Positions 54,604-62,847 of a DNA stretch of 64,000 nt are shown piece by piece; position 1 is the first letter of the stretch; the number at the start of each line of letters is the position of its first letter. The DNA is from an uncultured Acholeplasmatales bacterium. GTDB taxonomy: Bacteria; Bacillota_I; Bacilli_A; Acholeplasmatales; Anaeroplasmataceae. The notes beneath the pieces were generated by a model. The model saw only the letters and a program-made list of their open reading frames with translations. It was not told the DNA's origin and made no database searches. The position numbers and the translations under genes were made by a program. The DNA lies in the NCBI GenBank assembly GCA_944324705.1, contig CALUXI010000003.1, positions 1 through 64,000 of the forward strand. The letters run 5' to 3'.

Positions 54604-56739
54604 TTACATGCTTTTCCTTTCCTTAATTTCTGCCATTTTGGCTTCATTTAAACGCGTATCGCCAGCAACTCTTGAATAAGATAAATAACCATTCATTCTT
54701 TCAATTTTAGTTAAATTACGAGAACCACAGACAGGACAAACATCCATATTTAATTCTTGGTGACCACAATCTTCACAATAAGCTAAAGATAAGTTAACAC
54801 CTTCATAAAATCCCATTTTCATAGCTCGATGAATTAGTGACTTAATTGCACCTATATTATAATCAATTGGATATTTTACATATTGAATTTTGCCACCATT
54901 TGATAAATCCCAGAATCTTTTTTCTAAATTTTGTTTTTGAATAGGAGTTATATCTTCTGTAACATGACAATGGAATGAATTTGAAACATAAGGTCTATCT
55001 GATACACCTTCAACAATTCCATATTTTTTTCTAAATTGAGTAATTTGTAAACCACATAATGATTCAGCAGGTGTACCATATATTGCATATAGTATGCCAT
55101 CTTCTTTTTTATATTTAGCAATCATTTCATTAATGTGTTCTAATGTCTTAATAGCAAATTCGCCATCTTCAACTAAACTCTTACCATTATACAATTCTTG
55201 TAATTCATTTAAAGCTGTGTAACCAAATGAAGCTGTCATAGGTTTTAAAAGAGGTTTAATTTTATCATTTGGATTTAAATGTCCGCCATAAAAACCGCCT
55301 TGGCAATAACCAAGAGGATTAGTTGAGGCTTTCATTTCTCCTAAATAATTATAAGTTCTAATATGAAGCTTTCTAATTATTTCTAAGTAATAATCTAAAA
55401 CTTCATAAAAATCTCTACTTTCTTGTCTTGATTTAGCTAAAATCATCGGTAAATGTAAACTGATTGCCCCAATATTAAAACGACCAACAAAAATAGGTTT
55501 ATCATCAGCATCAGCAGGTTCCATACCTCCCCTTTCATACCAAGGAGATAGGAAGGCTCTGCAACCCATTGGTGAAACAACTCTACCATATTTTTTATAC
55601 ATTTCAGCAACATAACCTTCACCAGTTAAACTTAACCAATCTGGGTACATTGTTTTAGAAGAACATAAAATACCTTCTTCAAAAACATCTTCATTATACT
55701 TACCTTCACCATGTAATTCTTCATCATATAAGAAAACAATTTTAGGGAATAAAACTGGTCTTTTACGACCCTTTTTACCTTGCCCACCCCTTCTTACTTT
55801 AAAACATTCAATACTTGCCATTTTAGCAAATCTTTCTGTTCCTAAACCAAGTGTTATGGTAATAAAAGGGTAATCTCCTCTTGAAGAACCAATTGTATTA
55901 AACTTGTATTCTAAACCCTGCCAACCTTGTCTAAAATCATTTCTAATATCTTCTAAAGCTTGAGTATCAGCCTTAACTTTACTTAGACCTAAACCAATAT
56001 ATTTAGTGTAATATTTATGATATGATTTTTCAGCATATGGAGCTAATATTTTATCAATTTCTGGAACTGTAAAACCACCATATTGTTGAGCTGCAGTTGA
56101 TAAAACTAAATCCCCAATAACATCAAACGCAACATCTAAGGTAGTGGGTTCATTATACCAAATGTTACCCATTTCAAAGCCACCTTTTAAGACGTTTTCA
56201 ACATCAAATAAACAACAATTCATTGTATCACGTCTTGCTGACATATCATGAATATAAATATAACCATCATTAATAGCTTGTAATTCTTCTACATTTAAGA
56301 AAAATTTCTTATATAATTCTTTGTTCAATTGATTATAAATTAAACTTCTTTTTGTAGAAACTAAAGCACTATCAGTATTACTATTTTCTTTATCACCTAT
56401 ATACATAATAGATTGGCTTTTAGAATAAACTTCATCTAACATGTGAACAAAATCTTGTTTATAATTACGATAGTCACGATAACTCTTAGCTACTACTGGA
56501 AATGTTTCTTCTAATGCACCCTCAACTATATTATGCATTTTAGCAATATTTATTTCTTTTAAATTATTATTTTCAATGGTATTTAAAACAGTATTAATTA
56601 TTTTATTTAAATCATCATTATTAAATTTAACTAGAACTCTACTAGCAGATTTCATAACTGCTACTTTTATTTTTTCTGGATTAAATTTTTGTAAAGTTCC
56701 ATCTTTTTTAATGATTTTTACTTCATTAACATCCATCAT
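54604..56739 (-). CDS. nrdD: Anaerobic (class III) ribonucleoside-triphosphate reductase
   Basis: The large subunit of 711 residues. Residues about 5-95 are an ATP-cone (VKIIKKDGTLQKFNPEKI) for allosteric control. The barrel contains RDTMNCCLFDVENVLKGGFE with active-site Cys residues. Near the end lie a zinc site (CEDCG ... CPVCGS, about 655-672) and the glycyl-radical site in RMNGYLSYSRVAGD (Gly about 682). ATG is preceded by AGGAAGGAGAG. It leads the nrdD-nrdG-dut unit. No oxygen-dependent class I/II enzyme is in view. Confidence 0.96.
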   Translation of the reverse strand: MMDVNEVKIIKKDGTLQKFNPEKIKVAVMKSASRVLVKFNNDDLNKIINTVLNTIENNNLKEINIAKMHNIVEGALEETFPVVAKSYRDYRNYKQDFVHMLDEVYSKSQSIMYIGDKENSNTDSALVSTKRSLIYNQLNKELYKKFFLNVEELQAINDGYIYIHDMSARRDTMNCCLFDVENVLKGGFEMGNIWYNEPTTLDVAFDVIGDLVLSTAAQQYGGFTVPEIDKILAPYAEKSYHKYYTKYIGLGLSKVKADTQALEDIRNDFRQGWQGLEYKFNTIGSSRGDYPFITITLGLGTERFAKMASIECFKVRRGGQGKKGRKRPVLFPKIVFLYDEELHGEGKYNEDVFEEGILCSSKTMYPDWLSLTGEGYVAEMYKKYGRVVSPMGCRAFLSPWYERGGMEPADADDKPIFVGRFNIGAISLHLPMILAKSRQESRDFYEVLDYYLEIIRKLHIRTYNYLGEMKASTNPLGYCQGGFYGGHLNPNDKIKPLLKPMTASFGYTALNELQELYNGKSLVEDGEFAIKTLEHINEMIAKYKKEDGILYAIYGTPAESLCGLQITQFRKKYGIVEGVSDRPYVSNSFHCHVTEDITPIQKQNLEKRFWDLSNGGKIQYVKYPIDYNIGAIKSLIHRAMKMGFYEGVNLSLAYCEDCGHQELNMDVCPVCGSRNLTKIERMNGYLSYSRVAGDTRLNEAKMAEIKERKSM

Positions 56740-56783
56740 TAATCTCTCCTTCCTATCAGCAATGCTTTTTTTAAATTGACACT

Positions 56784-56812
56784 ATAATAACACTAATAGG
56801 ACTTAAAAACAA
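56784..56812 (-). promoter_or_regulatory. Promoter of nrdD-nrdG-dut
   Basis: TTGTTT and TATTAT with a 17-base spacer on the minus strand. The -10 overlaps ACACTATA, a half-site like those of the NrdR repressor, and another ACACTAT lies at 56823. Bases 56830-56975 show only A+T sequence. Confidence 0.5.
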
Positions 56813-56969
56813 GCTAAAAACAACACTATTTTTGTAAAATTAATTTAGATAAAACTACTTGTAAAACAAATAAAAAATTAATTATATTTAAACTTCTAAT
56901 AACCATTATTAAATCTATATTTTTTTATTTTAGCGTATAATTTTATATTAATTTACTTTATAAAAAAAT

Positions 56970-57015
56970 AAATAAAAAAAGAATCATAAATAGAACTACC
57001 TATCTACAATTCTTT
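56970..57015 (-). terminator. Probable terminator of pgi
   Basis: AAAGAAT (56978-56984) and ATTCTTT (57009-57015) with an inner TAGA/TCTA pair and a T-rich minus-strand tail. The stem is weak and the loop long. Confidence 0.45.
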
Positions 57016-57023
57016 AACTGATT

Positions 57024-58355
57024 TTATTTTACTTTTTTCTCTAATTCAGCTTTTAAATCCTCATATCCAGGTTTACCAAGTAAAGCAAACATATTCTTCT
57101 TATAAGCTTCAACACCTGGTTGATTGAACGGATTAACACCTAAAGTATAAGCTGAGACAGCACAAGCATATTCAAAGAAATATACTAAATAACCATAACT
57201 TTTTGGAGTTAATTCTTTTAATTTGATTAAAATATTAGGTACACCACCATCATAATGAGCTATTCTAGTTCCTAAAGTAGCGACGTGATTAACCTCATTC
57301 ATAGTCTTACCAGCTAAGAAATTAAGACCATCTAAATTGTTATCATTAGCTTTAATTGTTACATCTTTATTAACATTTTCAAGTTCTAATACCGTTTCAA
57401 ACATTGTTCTTTCACCATCTTGAATCATTTGACCAAGAGAATGAAGATCAGTAGTGAAATTAGCAGAAGCAGGCCAAATGCCCTTATGATCTTTACCTTC
57501 AGATTCACCAAATAACTGTTTCCACCATTCAGCAAAATATGCAAAACGAGGTTCATAATTAACTAAAATCTCAAACTTTTTACCTTTGCGATATAATAAA
57601 TTTCTTATTAATGCATATTCTAAAGCGATATTAGAAGTAATTGACTTATTACTTGTGAATTCTAAATAAGCCTCTTTAGCACCTTCTAAAATTTTATCAA
57701 CATCAACACCACTAGCCGCAATCGGTAATAAACCAACTGGAGTTAAAACGCTAAAACGACCACCTACATCATCAGGTACAACGAAAGTTTCATACCCTTC
57801 CGCATCAGCTAAAGTCTTTAGTGCCCCTTTTGCTTTATCTGTAGTAGCAAATATACGTTTTTTAGCTTCTTCTTTACCATACTTATTAATTAAGGCTTCT
57901 TCTAAAATTCTAAAAGCAATAGCTGGTTCTGTAGTAGTACCAGATTTAGAAATTACATTAATAGAATAATCTTTATCTTTAATATAATCTAATAATTCAG
58001 CCATATAAGAACCACTAATATGATTACCAACAAATATTACTTCACAACCATTATTTTTAAAATATGGTTTAAATAATTCAATACATGAACGGGCCCCTAA
58101 ATAAGAACCGCCAATACCTACTGCAAGCAAAACACTAGAATGTTCACAAATTCTACCAGCTGCTTGTTTAATACGGCATTTTTCTCTACTATCAAAAGTA
58201 ATAGGTAAATCAAGCCATCCTAAAAAGTCATTACCTAATCCTTTTCTACTTTCTAATACATCCCTTGCTGCCAAGACTTCTTTTTCTACCTCTTTTAATT
58301 CAGCCTCACTAAAAAATGTCTTAGTTAAGCTTGTATCTAAACTTAAATAACTCAT
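57024..58355 (-). CDS. pgi: Glucose-6-phosphate isomerase
   Basis: Glycolytic isomerase, 443 residues, the short bacterial type. Signatures: [17 protein letters not shown] (about 80), [20 protein letters not shown] (about 135, phosphate binding), [14 protein letters not shown] (about 203) and the segment [17 protein letters not shown] (about 285) with the catalytic Glu. It starts at ATG 58355 behind GAGGAGG and is a single-gene unit with a clear promoter. Confidence 0.96.
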   Translation of the reverse strand: MSYLSLDTSLTKTFFSEAELKEVEKEVLAARDVLESRKGLGNDFLGWLDLPITFDSREKCRIKQAAGRICEHSSVLLAVGIGGSYLGARSCIELFKPYFKNNGCEVIFVGNHISGSYMAELLDYIKDKDYSINVISKSGTTTEPAIAFRILEEALINKYGKEEAKKRIFATTDKAKGALKTLADAEGYETFVVPDDVGGRFSVLTPVGLLPIAASGVDVDKILEGAKEAYLEFTSNKSITSNIALEYALIRNLLYRKGKKFEILVNYEPRFAYFAEWWKQLFGESEGKDHKGIWPASANFTTDLHSLGQMIQDGERTMFETVLELENVNKDVTIKANDNNLDGLNFLAGKTMNEVNHVATLGTRIAHYDGGVPNILIKLKELTPKSYGYLVYFFEYACAVSAYTLGVNPFNQPGVEAYKKNMFALLGKPGYEDLKAELEKKVK

Positions 58356-58382
58356 AAATTTTCCTCCTCAATACTTGTATTT

Positions 58383-58411
58383 ATTATAGCGCTTTCAGCA
58401 TTAAAAAACAA
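58383..58411 (-). promoter_or_regulatory. Promoter of pgi
   Basis: TTGTTT and a perfect TATAAT with a 17-base spacer on the minus strand, 27 bases before the start. Confidence 0.78.
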
Positions 58412-58474
58412 TATAGACAAAATAAAAACCCTATTAATTAGGAAAATTTAAACCTTGTTGTAACAAACAAAACC

Positions 58475-58502
58475 ATAAAAATAAAAACCAGCATTGCTGG
58501 TT
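58475..58502 (-). terminator. Terminator of the yutD-nfu-DUF212 operon
   Basis: A 7-bp perfect stem (AACCAGC/GCTGGTT, 58486-58502) with a 3-base loop and a TTTATTTTTATGG tail. It overlaps the stop codon at 58501. Confidence 0.85.
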
Positions 58503-59022
58503 AACTTAAAACTATAATAAAGCCAATCAAAGAAAATAAGACACCTATAATTATGCCACCTACAACTTCAAAAGCTTTATGACCTAATAACTCTTTTAAT
58601 TTACCTTTTTTCCCAAAACCTAAATCAATTCTTGTTTGTTCATCTTCATCTTTGACTAAATTGTTCAATATTTTAGCATGCTTAGAAGCCTCAAGTCTAA
58701 CTCCCATAGCATCATGAATAACAATACAAGCAAAAACTAAAGCTACAGCAAAGCTATAATCTAAAGTACCATTATCAGCAATTTGAAATATAGCCATTGA
58801 AGCAACTAAAGATACAACTGTAGCTGTATGACTAGATGGCATACCACCTGTTGTAAATAAAGCTTTTAATACAAACTTTTTTTCTCTAATTGAAAAAATA
58901 ATTACTTTTAAAACTTGACAAAAAACCATTGCACAAAGCGAAATAATAATAATTTGAACTGTCCTTGTACTTATTAATTTTCTAGCATCTTGCCATAAAT
59001 TGCCATCAGTATCTAAAAACAT
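58501..59022 (-). CDS. DUF212 divergent PAP2-like membrane protein (YuiD-like)
   Basis: A 173-residue protein of the divergent PAP2/DUF212 family. It has about four hydrophobic helices, the acid-phosphatase-like GGMPSSHTATVVSLV (about 58) and the family block IHDAMGVRLEASKHAKILN (about 99). The phosphatase activity of this family is unproven. It begins 2 bases after the NfuA-like gene and ends at a strong terminator. Confidence 0.88.
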   Translation of the reverse strand: MFLDTDGNLWQDARKLISTRTVQIIIISLCAMVFCQVLKVIIFSIREKKFVLKALFTTGGMPSSHTATVVSLVASMAIFQIADNGTLDYSFAVALVFACIVIHDAMGVRLEASKHAKILNNLVKDEDEQTRIDLGFGKKGKLKELLGHKAFEVVGGIIIGVLFSLIGFIIVLS

Positions 59023-59024
59023 AT

Positions 59025-59288
59025 CTATATTTCTCCTAAATCTTCACTAGTAGAATCATTAACAACTTCTATAACTTCCGGAACCATTTCAACTAGTAAG
59101 GCTTCAATTCCATCTTTTAAGGTGTAATCAATAGCTGAGCAACCCATACAAGCTCCAAGTAACTTAACATGAACAACACCATTGATAAAGCTAACAAATT
59201 CTACATCTCCACCCTCACTGTTTAAATAAGGTCTAATTCTATTTAGTTCTTTTTTGATTTGATTCTCAATATCAGCTAAAGTACGCAT
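59025..59288 (-). CDS. NifU C-terminal domain (Nfu-type) iron-sulfur scaffold
   Basis: An 87-residue stand-alone Nfu domain of the YutI type, a carrier of 4Fe-4S clusters to target proteins. The key block is NSEGGDVEFVSF followed by LLGACMGCSAIDYTL, with the CxxC that binds the cluster at a dimer interface. It overlaps the YutD gene by one base. Clients in this window could include NrdG and the BcrAD pair; that is inference. Confidence 0.92.
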   Translation of the reverse strand: MRTLADIENQIKKELNRIRPYLNSEGGDVEFVSFINGVVHVKLLGACMGCSAIDYTLKDGIEALLVEMVPEVIEVVNDSTSEDLGEI

Positions 59289-59866
59289 TAATTACGCCCC
59301 TTCTTTCTATAATTTTTACGATTATTAAATTCACGTTTTACCGGAACAAATCCTTCACTAGCTACAACAGTCGTAATATTATTATCTATGACTTCATCAT
59401 TTTCTTTTAAATCTAATGGTAATTTACCAAGAGGAACTTCATTAATTCTATTAATATCTAATATTATATTAGGTTTATTTTTCTTTGAACTTTCTAAATT
59501 TAAATTTTCTTTATCAAAATTTTCTTTATCTATAACTAAATGATTAGGAACAGGTACAACATTAATTGGTTTATTTTTTAATTTTTCATATTCAGACTCA
59601 TCTTTAAGTCTTCTTAAAATATAATAAGGAGCCTCAAAAACACAGCTTTTTTCTAAATATGCGGGTATATTTTTATAATAATTCTCTTCTCTACCATCAA
59701 AACTAAAACCTTTAAGGCGCAATAAACCATCAGATAAATCACCAACAATATAAGGATATTTATCTAAACATTCTTCAATATAACATTCCTCAAATTTTTC
59801 TAAATTAAATGCATCCTTAAAAACAGCAACAATTTCATATAATCCTTTACGTGATTTAATAGTCAC
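59288..59866 (-). CDS. YutD family protein with C-terminal extension
   Basis: A 192-residue protein. The first 100 residues match the YutD/DUF1027 family (ALV start SRKGLYEIVAVFKDAFNLEKF, PYIVGDLSDGLLRLKGF). The rest is a charged Asn/Lys-rich extension ending in RNYRKKGRN, probably disordered. The function of YutD is not known. GTG 59866 is used, 6 bases after AGGGGG. It leads an operon with the Nfu protein, as in several Bacilli. Confidence 0.82.
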   Translation of the reverse strand: MTIKSRKGLYEIVAVFKDAFNLEKFEECYIEECLDKYPYIVGDLSDGLLRLKGFSFDGREENYYKNIPAYLEKSCVFEAPYYILRRLKDESEYEKLKNKPINVVPVPNHLVIDKENFDKENLNLESSKKNKPNIILDINRINEVPLGKLPLDLKENDEVIDNNITTVVASEGFVPVKREFNNRKNYRKKGRN

Positions 59867-59911
59867 AAAAATACCCCCTAAACATCATTATTATAACTTT
59901 TTTTGAATAAA

Positions 59912-61264
59912 TTATCTACTAATAACACCTATATTAATATTTTCTTTTCTTTTAAATAAGACATAAAAGCTAATAATTAACATAATTGCGGCCCCAAGCC
60001 AAGCTGATACTTCTGAATAAAATAATCCAGCACTACCAATTGCTAGAGGTATTGTGTAAGCACAAACTACTCTTATAATTAATTCTAAAATACCTGATGC
60101 CATAGGAATTACTGTATTTGATAATCCTTGAATAGCAGAACGATAATTATATAACAAGTATAATGACACTAAGAAATATGCCATAATATTTAAATAATTA
60201 ATACCAGTTTCTAAAACATAATTGTAATCTGTTGCGTCATTTTTTATAAACAACATAACTATATATTTTCCAAATAAAACAATTAATAAAGAAATAACCA
60301 AGGATGTTAAAACAGATAAAACAGCACCTGCATTTGTTCCCTTTAAAATTCGTTTAAAATCACTAGCCCCATAATTTTGACTAACAAATGTTGTTATTGC
60401 AAGACCATAAGATGTAGCGCAAACCTCAAGTAAACCATAAATTTTATTACCAGCTGTAAAACCAGCCACAAAATTAGTACCATATGTGTTAACCTTGCCT
60501 TGAATTGCTAAACCACCAATTGAAATAATTATTCCTTGTAATGCAACAGGTAAAGCTAATAACATTAAATCTTTCATCAAAGCTTTATCTAAAGTGTAAT
60601 TTTTCAAAGAACATAAACGATGTTTAACCACAAAAAATGTTGTAATAAAGGCACTTAATGCTTGGGCAACAATAGTCGCAATAGCCGCTCCAGCAATACC
60701 CCAATTAAATACTATAATAAATAATAAATCTAATCCAACATTAGTTAAAGCTGCCATTACCATTGCTACTAATGGGGACACGCTATCACCATGAGAACGT
60801 AAAATACTTGAAGTCATATGATAGACCATATTAAAAGGAATACCTGCAAAAATAATTCTAATATAAATCTCAGCTAAATCAATAATTTCAGCTGGAGTAT
60901 TTAAAAAAACTAAAAATGGTCTAGCTAAGCTTTGGGCTAAAATCTCTACTATTATTAAAATTATAAGTGACAAAAAGAAACTATTTTGAATAACTAAATT
61001 TACTTTTTTCCTATTATTGTTACCATACTCTTTAGCGATCAAAATACCAAATCCTTGAGGAAACAACATAATAATAGACATAAATAAATAATTTAGCCAA
61101 TCTGTCGTCCCTACTGCTGATAATGCATGAGTCCCAACAAATTGACCTACAATAATACTATCAACAGTGTAATATAATTGATTAAATAGGTTACCTAACA
61201 TCAAAGGTAAAGCAAACAATAATATAATTTTGTATGGATTTCCAGCCGTCATTTGTTTATGCAT
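59912..61264 (-). CDS. MATE family efflux transporter
   Basis: A MATE exporter of 450 residues with twelve predicted helices in two bundles. The start MTAGNPYKIILLFALPLMLG and NQLYYTVDSIIVGQFVG are typical of the DinF/NorM-like bacterial group, and the second bundle repeats the pattern (LPVALQGIIISIGGLAIQG). It exports cationic drugs or metabolites against sodium or protons; substrate unknown. ATG follows GGGAGGAG, and it has its own promoter. Confidence 0.93.
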   Translation of the reverse strand: MHKQMTAGNPYKIILLFALPLMLGNLFNQLYYTVDSIIVGQFVGTHALSAVGTTDWLNYLFMSIIMLFPQGFGILIAKEYGNNNRKKVNLVIQNSFFLSLIILIIVEILAQSLARPFLVFLNTPAEIIDLAEIYIRIIFAGIPFNMVYHMTSSILRSHGDSVSPLVAMVMAALTNVGLDLLFIIVFNWGIAGAAIATIVAQALSAFITTFFVVKHRLCSLKNYTLDKALMKDLMLLALPVALQGIIISIGGLAIQGKVNTYGTNFVAGFTAGNKIYGLLEVCATSYGLAITTFVSQNYGASDFKRILKGTNAGAVLSVLTSLVISLLIVLFGKYIVMLFIKNDATDYNYVLETGINYLNIMAYFLVSLYLLYNYRSAIQGLSNTVIPMASGILELIIRVVCAYTIPLAIGSAGLFYSEVSAWLGAAIMLIISFYVLFKRKENINIGVISR

Positions 61265-61296
61265 ATTAAATCTCCTCCCTCTTTTCGCAATTTTAG

Positions 61297-61325
61297 ATTA
61301 TACCTTAATATCTACTTTTTAGCAA
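61297..61325 (-). promoter_or_regulatory. Promoter of the MATE gene
   Basis: TTGCTA and a perfect TATAAT with a 17-base spacer on the minus strand, 33 bases before the start. Confidence 0.72.
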
Positions 61326-61349
61326 ACAAAAAAAGGAACTAGTCCTTTT
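61326..61349 (-). terminator. Terminator upstream of the MATE promoter
   Basis: AAAAGGA (61331-61337) and TCCTTTT (61343-61349) with a 5-base loop holding a stop codon, and a TTTTTTTGTTTGC tail on the minus strand. It ends the decayed transcript unit from 61416-61641. Confidence 0.7.
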
Positions 61350-61419
61350 TACTTTTTCTATATTTAATAACTATTAGACAAACAGCTATTAATATAATAA
61401 TAACACTTATTAAATTCAA
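61339..61419 (-). CDS. Possible 26-residue single-helix membrane peptide
   Basis: A TTG-started frame of 27 codons reads as MNLISVIIILIAVCLIVIKY and a short basic end, RKSKKD: one hydrophobic helix and a lysine tail. It ends in the loop of a terminator. No good ribosome site precedes the TTG. It could be a true microprotein or the surviving C-terminus of a deleted membrane gene; it lies directly behind a broken ORF, which favours the second. Confidence 0.25.
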   Translation of the reverse strand: MNLISVIIILIAVCLIVIKYRKSKKD

Positions 61420-61641
61420 AATTTTTTATAAGTATCCTCTCTTAATTTAAATGTAATATGATCTGCTAATATTCTATTACATTTGTTACTTATAGTTAAA
61501 ACTACTATTCTTAAAATTAAAAATAATAAAGTACATAAAATAGTATAAATACCATCTATATAATTATTAATAAAATTATAAATTAAATAAATTAAGAAAA
61601 CCTAAGCCTATTATTTCTAATAAAATAAAAGATAAAATCAT
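61416..61641 (-). pseudogene. Broken N-terminal piece of a membrane protein, ABC-exporter-like
   Basis: The minus strand from an ATG at 61641 reads MILSFILLEIIGLGFLNLFNL and then stops. A frame change continues it as IYNFINNYIDGIYTILCTLL and later NRILADHITFKLREDTYKKF before a stop at 61416. The order helix, FINNYIDG, helix, LADHITFKLREDTYKKF resembles the first two helices and coupling segment of an ABC exporter permease. No ribosome site is visible and no ATPase part remains. The identification is tentative; that it is decayed coding sequence is fairly clear. Confidence 0.5.
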
Positions 61642-61681
61642 TACTATTTATAATTGTTTACTAAGAATTGTTATAATTTAA

Positions 61682-61894
61682 AAGTATCTGGCCGCTAAAG
61701 AAAAAATAGGCACTCAATTTATGCATAAATAATTCAGTATATTATTCTGTCTAGCAAAAGAAAAGACTTCTAAAGTTTTTGATGCAAATCAAATTCCTCA
61801 AAAGTCTAAGTCTATATATAGTATCTATTAATAATCTATGGAAATTAAAGACATTTATGAAGTATTTAAACACTATTAGAAATTAATAAAATAA
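61682..61894 (+). pseudogene. Decayed ORF, possibly a transposase C-terminus
   Basis: One plus-strand frame reads protein-like text broken by stops: KYLAAKEKIGTQFMHK-stop, FSILFCLAKEKTSKVFDANQ IPQKSKSIYSIY-two stops, SMEIKDIYEVFKHY-stop, KLIK-stop at 61892. Such a run of plausible sequence in one frame with only nonsense changes marks a recent pseudogene. The style recalls the end of a transposase, but I cannot name the family. With 61416-61641 this explains most of the 670-base gap before the nucleotidyltransferase. Confidence 0.5.
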
Positions 61895-61935
61895 AGCTAA
61901 TATTTAAAATATTCAATATATTTACATTTTTTTAT

Positions 61936-62844
61936 TTATTTCCACAAAATTTCTGGATATATTCCTTCTGCTTTCAATTTTTTAATTGAATTAACTACAT
62001 CTTTTTTATCTTCTTTATAAGTAACGCCAAACCATTTAGCTTTAGTAGATAAAACAGAAACATCACATTTATTATTTTTAATTAAATAATCTATAAATGT
62101 AGGTATATAAAATTCATCATTTAAAATATCTTGAGTATTATTTAAAAAATCTTTAAAACCTTTTTCTAAATAACTAAATATTTCAGGAGTTAAACCCCAA
62201 AAATTCATAGATACTAATGTATCACCTTTGATATCTACCCAATTATTACCATCATAGTAACTACCATTATTACCATTTTTCTTAATATCTTTAGTTTCTT
62301 TTATATCTTGTAAATAGCCACTACTATCGGCAATACAAACACCTCTTGTCACTGTACCATTATCAGTTAAAGTTTTGTTTAATTCATAACCCACCATAGC
62401 AAAATGCATCTTACCAGCACCAAGTTTAACATTCGCCAAAAAATTATGAATTTTGTTATATGCTTCTCTACCATAAAAATCATCTGAATTGATTACACAA
62501 AATGGTTTAGTAATTACATCTTTACAACATAATAAAGCATGCCCAGTTCCCCAAGGTTTTGTTCTATCAGCTACTACTTTGTATCCTTCTGGTAATTTAT
62601 CTAATTCTTGATATACATAATTAACTTTAAAATATTTTTCCACTCTTTTACCAACTTGATTAATAAAGTCCTCAGCTATAGCTTTTTTGATAATAAATAC
62701 AACTTCATCAAAGTCTTCTCTTAAAGCATCATACATTGAAAAATCAATTATCTTATTATTGTATTCATCAATTGAATCCATTTGTTTTAAGCCACCATAA
62801 CGACTTCCCATTCCGGCAGCTAGTATTACTAATGTTGATTTCAT
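61936..62844 (-). CDS. Sugar-phosphate nucleotidyltransferase family protein
   Basis: A 302-residue enzyme of the NTP-transferase fold. The nucleotide-binding start is LVILAAGMGSRYGGLKQMDS (the GxGxR-x-GG loop), followed by TKPWGTGHALLCCKDVI and the metal-binding FCVINSDDFYG. It would couple a nucleoside triphosphate to a sugar phosphate; the exact sugar is unknown. ATG 62844 follows AAGGAG only 3 bases after the GH28 gene, so the two are cotranscribed. A related role in sugar salvage or surface glycan synthesis is inference. Confidence 0.85.
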   Translation of the reverse strand: MKSTLVILAAGMGSRYGGLKQMDSIDEYNNKIIDFSMYDALREDFDEVVFIIKKAIAEDFINQVGKRVEKYFKVNYVYQELDKLPEGYKVVADRTKPWGTGHALLCCKDVITKPFCVINSDDFYGREAYNKIHNFLANVKLGAGKMHFAMVGYELNKTLTDNGTVTRGVCIADSSGYLQDIKETKDIKKNGNNGSYYDGNNWVDIKGDTLVSMNFWGLTPEIFSYLEKGFKDFLNNTQDILNDEFYIPTFIDYLIKNNKCDVSVLSTKAKWFGVTYKEDKKDVVNSIKKLKAEGIYPEILWK

Positions 62845-62847
62845 TTC

